The position numbers and the translations under genes are program-made. From IMG/VR virus record IMGVR_UViG_3300024348_000186, positions 1 through 28,707 of that record: a stretch of 28,707 nt of DNA. The stretch is one strand, 5' to 3'. This stretch comes from a virus. Positions within the stretch are counted from its first letter, which is position 1; every line of letters starts with the position of its first letter. Below are positions 24,730-28,707 of this stretch, one piece after another. The notes under the pieces are model-generated. The model saw only the letters and a program-made list of their open reading frames with translations. It was not told where the DNA came from and did no database searches.

Positions 24730-27700
24730 ATGGCACAATTAATATCAGGAACTACAATTGCTGGACACAGCGCGATCCATGCTGGAAACCTATCGGCTCA
24801 CAGCATTGCGACAACGTCTTATGTTACAACGCAAATTAATAACTTAATTAATGGTGCCCCTGGAGCGCTAGATACTCTTAACGAGTTGGCCGCTGCATTA
24901 GGTAATGATGCTGGTTTTTCAACAACAATTACAAATTCAATTGCTAGCAAATTATCACTAAGCGGTGGTACCATGACGGGTAATATTAATTGGGGACAAA
25001 CCGATCGCGGTCTTGTTTGGAGTATGAATACAGATGGTGCCTATATTAAATTTTTTAATACTGGAGATGGAGATACTAATTCAAGACTAGAATATGCAAC
25101 ATCTGATAATGGCGATGAATATCATAGATTTTTAGTAGCTGGAATTGAAAGAATGACAATTACCGCAAATGGTATTTCTGCAACAGGTTATAATAAATCA
25201 AATTGGGACACTGCATATGGATGGGGTAACCATGCTGGATTATACTCAGCAGCTTCGCATAATCACGATGGAAGATACTTATTACTTTCAGGAGGAACCT
25301 TAACCGGCGACCTGCTTTCAACTCATCCATACTACCCAGGTTATAATAATGCAGCCGTTGGTTCACAAGGTTCTTATTACCTATATGGTGCCACTGGAAA
25401 TTCTGGTATTAGAACTAATGGTAATTTCTTAGCCAATGGAGATATTTACTTAGGAACTAGAGGACAATGGCTTTCTACTTATCTAAATCAAAATGTTAGA
25501 ACAGATAGCTCACCATCATTTAGTAGCGTATACGTAGGCGGCTCTCAATTAACTGGAACTCAAGTTAATGGCTTATCTAATATGCTTGGTGTTACAACTC
25601 TACCCTATTCATGTGATATTACAGTCGGCGGCGACCCAGACAAATTTTATGCTGTTCAGTTTTGGGGAGGAGATCAAGATGTTTGGAGAAGAATTATTAT
25701 TAAAAGAGGATATGGCGAAACCGCGCCTTGGGATCCAATTGGAACAGGTGCACACCATGGCGGTCTTCTATTAGATTGGGAAGGTAATTTTGGCGGATGG
25801 GGCGGTGCCGAATATGCAGATCGATTAAGAGTATTTAATGAATCATATACAAATGTCTGTGCAGATATGTTTATCTACAGTCATTCAATGAGTTATGTGT
25901 TTATGCTTAGGGGTGGTGGAGCAGTTTATCACCTATTTTCTGATCAACCAATTAATGGTTATTACCAAGCAGGTTCGCCTGATATTTTATATAGTTCAAG
26001 TACATTATCGTATGACGATGCATGGTCTGGTACAAATCAATATGATGTTTATGCTCCTACACCTTTAGCGCTTAATCAGGTTAACTCAACAAGAATTGAC
26101 GGTCTTAGAACTAAAAAGCAATCTCTTTTAGATGGTAGATATGCAGCAATCTCGCATTCGCATACATTTGCTTCATTAACAAGTAAACCAACTACAATTA
26201 GTGGTTATGGAATTACAGATGCGATTACTACAGCAAACATTGGGTCTCAATCTGTAAGTTACGCTACTACATCGGGTGCGTTAACTTCCATGAATATTTC
26301 TCAATTTACAAATAACTCTGGTTATATTACAGGATATACAGAAACAGACACTTTAGCTAGTGTAACAGGTCGTGGGAATACTACAACTAGCTCAATGGCT
26401 ATTGGTTCTGTGTCTATTCCTAATGGTAAATTATATGTCAATAGTGGATCTGGGTCAGATGTTGTTGCATTACAAAATACTCTCAATACAGGGGCGTATT
26501 TAGTATTTGCTGATAATGTTACTCCAACTTGGGCTAACGCTCCAAGACTAGGTGCTATTAGCAATGACATGGTGTTTAAAACACTTGATACTGAGCGTTT
26601 TAGAATAGCATCTACAGGTGCATCTACATTTACTGGACCTTCTTTAACAATAAACACTACAAGTGATATAGTTGCTAATGGTGACACCTTCCGTATGAAA
26701 GGTGGTGGAGGCTCTGCTGAATTTATATGGTATAGAAATTACTCAGGTAGTCCTTCTGAACCTGGTTTTGTAATTAATAATAGAGCAGGTACTACTACAT
26801 TTAGCCATAATGTAAATGGAGGTGGTACAAGTGTAAGTGGTAATTTTTCTGCTGCTAACTTTAGTGGAGCATCCTCTGGAACCAATACTGGAGATCAGAC
26901 AAATATTTCTGGTAATGCAGCAACAGCTACTAATGTAGCTTGGACAGGAGTAACTAGTAGACCTACGACATTGTCTCAGTTTACAAATGATTTAGGTAAC
27001 TATGGCGGTTGGATTACAGGTTATACTGAAACTATTGGTACCAATAATACCTCTGGTGTTGCTGGCGCAAAATATCAAATTAATGACACTTGGTTACGGG
27101 TTAACAGTGATAACCGTCAATTTCAAATATATGGAAATGCTAGATCCATTATCTATCGAACCGATGGTGTAACCAATGACCATGGAGGAGGAGATTATCC
27201 TCACATATTCTACTACGGTGGTTCGACTGATGCTTCGCGCCTTGTTATATTTGGAACTAATGGCGATATTTGGATGCGATACGCTGGAGACTGGATTTCC
27301 AACCTATTGGCTGCTAAATCGAATACAGGTCACACTCATGATGACAGATACTATACAGAAACTGAGGTTAATAATTTCTTTAGTGCTGCAACTGCAATTA
27401 CAGGTTATAACAAATCAAATTGGGATATTGCCTATAATAAGAGACCTACTGCAATTTCATTTAGTGGTACTGGTACAAAAACCTTAACCTTAACTCAAGG
27501 AGATGGTTCAACCTTAACTGCTGCGTTTAATGATATTGATACAGATACAAATACTGACGGCCAAACCCTAAGTCTTAGTGGAAATACCCTAAGTATTTCA
27601 GGCGGAAACTCAGTTACTCTTACTTCGGGTGGAATATCACAAGGCACAGCAGACTCACTTTACGTTAATGTAAGTGGAGATACAATGACTGGTCCATTAA

Positions 27701-28707
27701 ATATAGTAGGATCAACCGACGGTCAAGATCTGCTTGCAGTTAATGGTTTTAATGGTAGACTTTTTACCGTAACGGATTCAGTTCTTGATACAATTTATAG
27801 CGTTAACACAATTGCAGGTTTACCTATTTTAGAGGTACTTGCAAATAATACAGTTAGAATAGGTAAATATGGTGCAAATTCTATTACCATTGCAAATAGT
27901 AATATTGCAATCAATAGTGATTCAGTTGATGCTAAATTTCCATTTTACGTAAGCGATAGAAGTACTGCTACGGCTAGATATAATTTAACTAATCCTGGTA
28001 TGGGATTCAACCTAGCTGACTCCTATGCTCAGCTACAACTATACGGAACAGCCGGTGCATATATTGACTTTACAACAGGTGCAAATGATTATCAAGGTCG
28101 AATTATGTGGACAGGTTCAGCATTTTCGATTACTGGAAATATATCAGCAACAAACTTTAGCGGTTCCTCTTCTGGTACCAATACCGGAGACCAAACTAAT
28201 ATTTCAGGTACAGCTAGTAATATTACAGCATATACAATTAATCAAAGTGTTGGAACAGGTAACGCCCCTACATTTACAAATATTTACAATAATGGGTGGT
28301 TCCGAAATAATAATAACCTAGAAGGTCTCTATAATCAGGCAAATGGCAACCACTTTTATTCAAGAGGTGCTGCTAAATGGGGTATAACTGGAGCAGGCGG
28401 AAATATCCATCTAGAATTCAGAAGTAATCATGAATCAACCCTTAGAGGAGTAGTCTATGCCGATACAAGTAATCAAATTGGATTCCTTAATAATGGAGAA
28501 GGCTGGTCACTAAGAGCTAATAGTAGTAATAATGTATTTGTTCATGGAACAGATCTTACAATAAATGCAGATGGTGCCGGCTCATCAAATATCAATATGA
28601 ATGATGGTGATGAAGGTAATCGTATTATTCACTGTAACTCAAACCGTATTGGATTCTTAACTCAAGCTGGAAGCTGGGGAGCATATTGTGATGATAGTGG
28701 TAACTGG
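24730..28707 (+). CDS. Giant tail fibre protein 2, 3'-truncated by the window edge
   Basis: An ATG 5 bases after fibre 1 opens a frame of 1326 codons with no stop to the last base, so the C-terminus lies outside. The N-terminus (M-A-Q-L-I-S-G-T-T-I-A-G-H-S-A-I-H-A-G-N) lacks the 160-residue head of fibre 1. It carries the same modules B, G, A, F, C, E and D in a different order, three SG-(G/D)-T-(M/L)-T-G linkers, and three His-x-His motifs (H177/H179, H476/H478, H868/H870) like those that bind iron in T4 gp37. Residues about 285-450 (W-G-G-D-Q-D-V-W and following) are unique and not recognised. The visible end is a module with G-W-S-L-R-A-N-S-S and N-R-I-G-F-L-T-Q-A-G-S-W-G, known from phage fibre proteins. 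It has no promoter box and is probably cotranscribed with fibre 1. Confidence 0.85.
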   Translation, partial: MAQLISGTTIAGHSAIHAGNLSAHSIATTSYVTTQINNLINGAPGALDTLNELAAALGNDAGFSTTITNSIASKLSLSGGTMTGNINWGQTDRGLVWSMNTDGAYIKFFNTGDGDTNSRLEYATSDNGDEYHRFLVAGIERMTITANGISATGYNKSNWDTAYGWGNHAGLYSAASHNHDGRYLLLSGGTLTGDLLSTHPYYPGYNNAAVGSQGSYYLYGATGNSGIRTNGNFLANGDIYLGTRGQWLSTYLNQNVRTDSSPSFSSVYVGGSQLTGTQVNGLSNMLGVTTLPYSCDITVGGDPDKFYAVQFWGGDQDVWRRIIIKRGYGETAPWDPIGTGAHHGGLLLDWEGNFGGWGGAEYADRLRVFNESYTNVCADMFIYSHSMSYVFMLRGGGAVYHLFSDQPINGYYQAGSPDILYSSSTLSYDDAWSGTNQYDVYAPTPLALNQVNSTRIDGLRTKKQSLLDGRYAAISHSHTFASLTSKPTTISGYGITDAITTANIGSQSVSYATTSGALTSMNISQFTNNSGYITGYTETDTLASVTGRGNTTTSSMAIGSVSIPNGKLYVNSGSGSDVVALQNTLNTGAYLVFADNVTPTWANAPRLGAISNDMVFKTLDTERFRIASTGASTFTGPSLTINTTSDIVANGDTFRMKGGGGSAEFIWYRNYSGSPSEPGFVINNRAGTTTFSHNVNGGGTSVSGNFSAANFSGASSGTNTGDQTNISGNAATATNVAWTGVTSRPTTLSQFTNDLGNYGGWITGYTETIGTNNTSGVAGAKYQINDTWLRVNSDNRQFQIYGNARSIIYRTDGVTNDHGGGDYPHIFYYGGSTDASRLVIFGTNGDIWMRYAGDWISNLLAAKSNTGHTHDDRYYTETEVNNFFSAATAITGYNKSNWDIAYNKRPTAISFSGTGTKTLTLTQGDGSTLTAAFNDIDTDTNTDGQTLSLSGNTLSISGGNSVTLTSGGISQGTADSLYVNVSGDTMTGPLNIVGSTDGQDLLAVNGFNGRLFTVTDSVLDTIYSVNTIAGLPILEVLANNTVRIGKYGANSITIANSNIAINSDSVDAKFPFYVSDRSTATARYNLTNPGMGFNLADSYAQLQLYGTAGAYIDFTTGANDYQGRIMWTGSAFSITGNISATNFSGSSSGTNTGDQTNISGTASNITAYTINQSVGTGNAPTFTNIYNNGWFRNNNNLEGLYNQANGNHFYSRGAAKWGITGAGGNIHLEFRSNHESTLRGVVYADTSNQIGFLNNGEGWSLRANSSNNVFVHGTDLTINADGAGSSNINMNDGDEGNRIIHCNSNRIGFLTQAGSWGAYCDDSGNW

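Noticed and set aside
20567-28209. Assembly artefact duplicating the fibre gene
   Set aside because: Paired modules differ at many synonymous and nonsynonymous positions and are in a different order, so they are real divergent paralogues.
24730-28707. Diversity-generating retroelement target in the fibre genes
   Set aside because: No template repeat, no adenine-biased variable repeat pair and no reverse transcriptase in the window. Shared modules differ throughout and are not limited to adenine positions.
1-28707. tRNA genes, CRISPR arrays, insertion sequences
   Set aside because: No cloverleaf, no regularly spaced direct repeats and no transposase frame were seen; non-coding space is limited to short gaps of at most about 110 bases.

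Overview
The window is a late structural module of a large tailed bacteriophage, most likely a T4-like (contractile-tail, baseplate and tail-fibre) virus. It is tightly packed and AT-rich, with almost every base coding. All recognisable genes are virion proteins: giant beta-rich baseplate or tail proteins, a collagen-like protein, an Ig-domain protein, fibre proteins built from shuffled modules, and an intramolecular chaperone. There are no tRNAs, integrases or host-type metabolic genes. Stops are TAA or TAG, so the standard code applies. None of the eleven visible start codons has a Shine-Dalgarno sequence; they follow A-rich leaders instead. This points, at moderate confidence, to a Bacteroidota-like host, where SD-less initiation is normal.

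Layout. Bases 1-10029 (+): a 5'-truncated structural gene, a 2040-residue protein, a collagen-like protein (537 aa) and a protein with a Gly/Ser/Tyr-rich tail (342 aa), nearly end to end. Bases 10033-10833 (-): the only reverse-strand gene, converging on the previous block with a 3-bp gap. Bases 10834-10913: a divergent promoter region. Bases 10914-17503 (+): a baseplate/adhesin-like protein (687 aa), a degenerate amidoligase-like protein with a pentapeptide-like tail (436 aa), a repeat plus Ig-like protein (743 aa) and a protein with a cupredoxin-like domain (308 aa). Bases 17556-19022 (+): a tail-fibre-type protein (488 aa), followed by the only clear intrinsic terminator. Bases 19133-28707 (+): a small stand-alone fibre-associated domain (142 aa), a 1713-aa fibre ending in an S74-type self-cleaving chaperone, and a second giant fibre (1326 codons seen) running off the right edge.

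Transcription. An eight-base element, NATAAATA (AATAAATA, TATAAATA or GATAAATA), lies 19-26 nt upstream of six start codons, including both sides of the divergent region. It matches the late-promoter box of T4 and T4-like cyanophages. It divides the window into late units: the (-) gene; 687+436 aa; 743+308 aa; 488 aa; 142 aa; and fibre 1+fibre 2.

Most interesting observations: (i) the two fibre paralogues carry the same modules at identical lengths but in permuted order, joined at short shared motifs; (ii) a plastocyanin-like His/Cys/His/Met set with near-plastocyanin spacing in a tail protein; (iii) an amidoligase fold that seems to have lost its active-site residues and gained a beta-helix-like tail; (iv) the late-promoter map. 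No defence system, CRISPR array or diversity-generating retroelement is visible.
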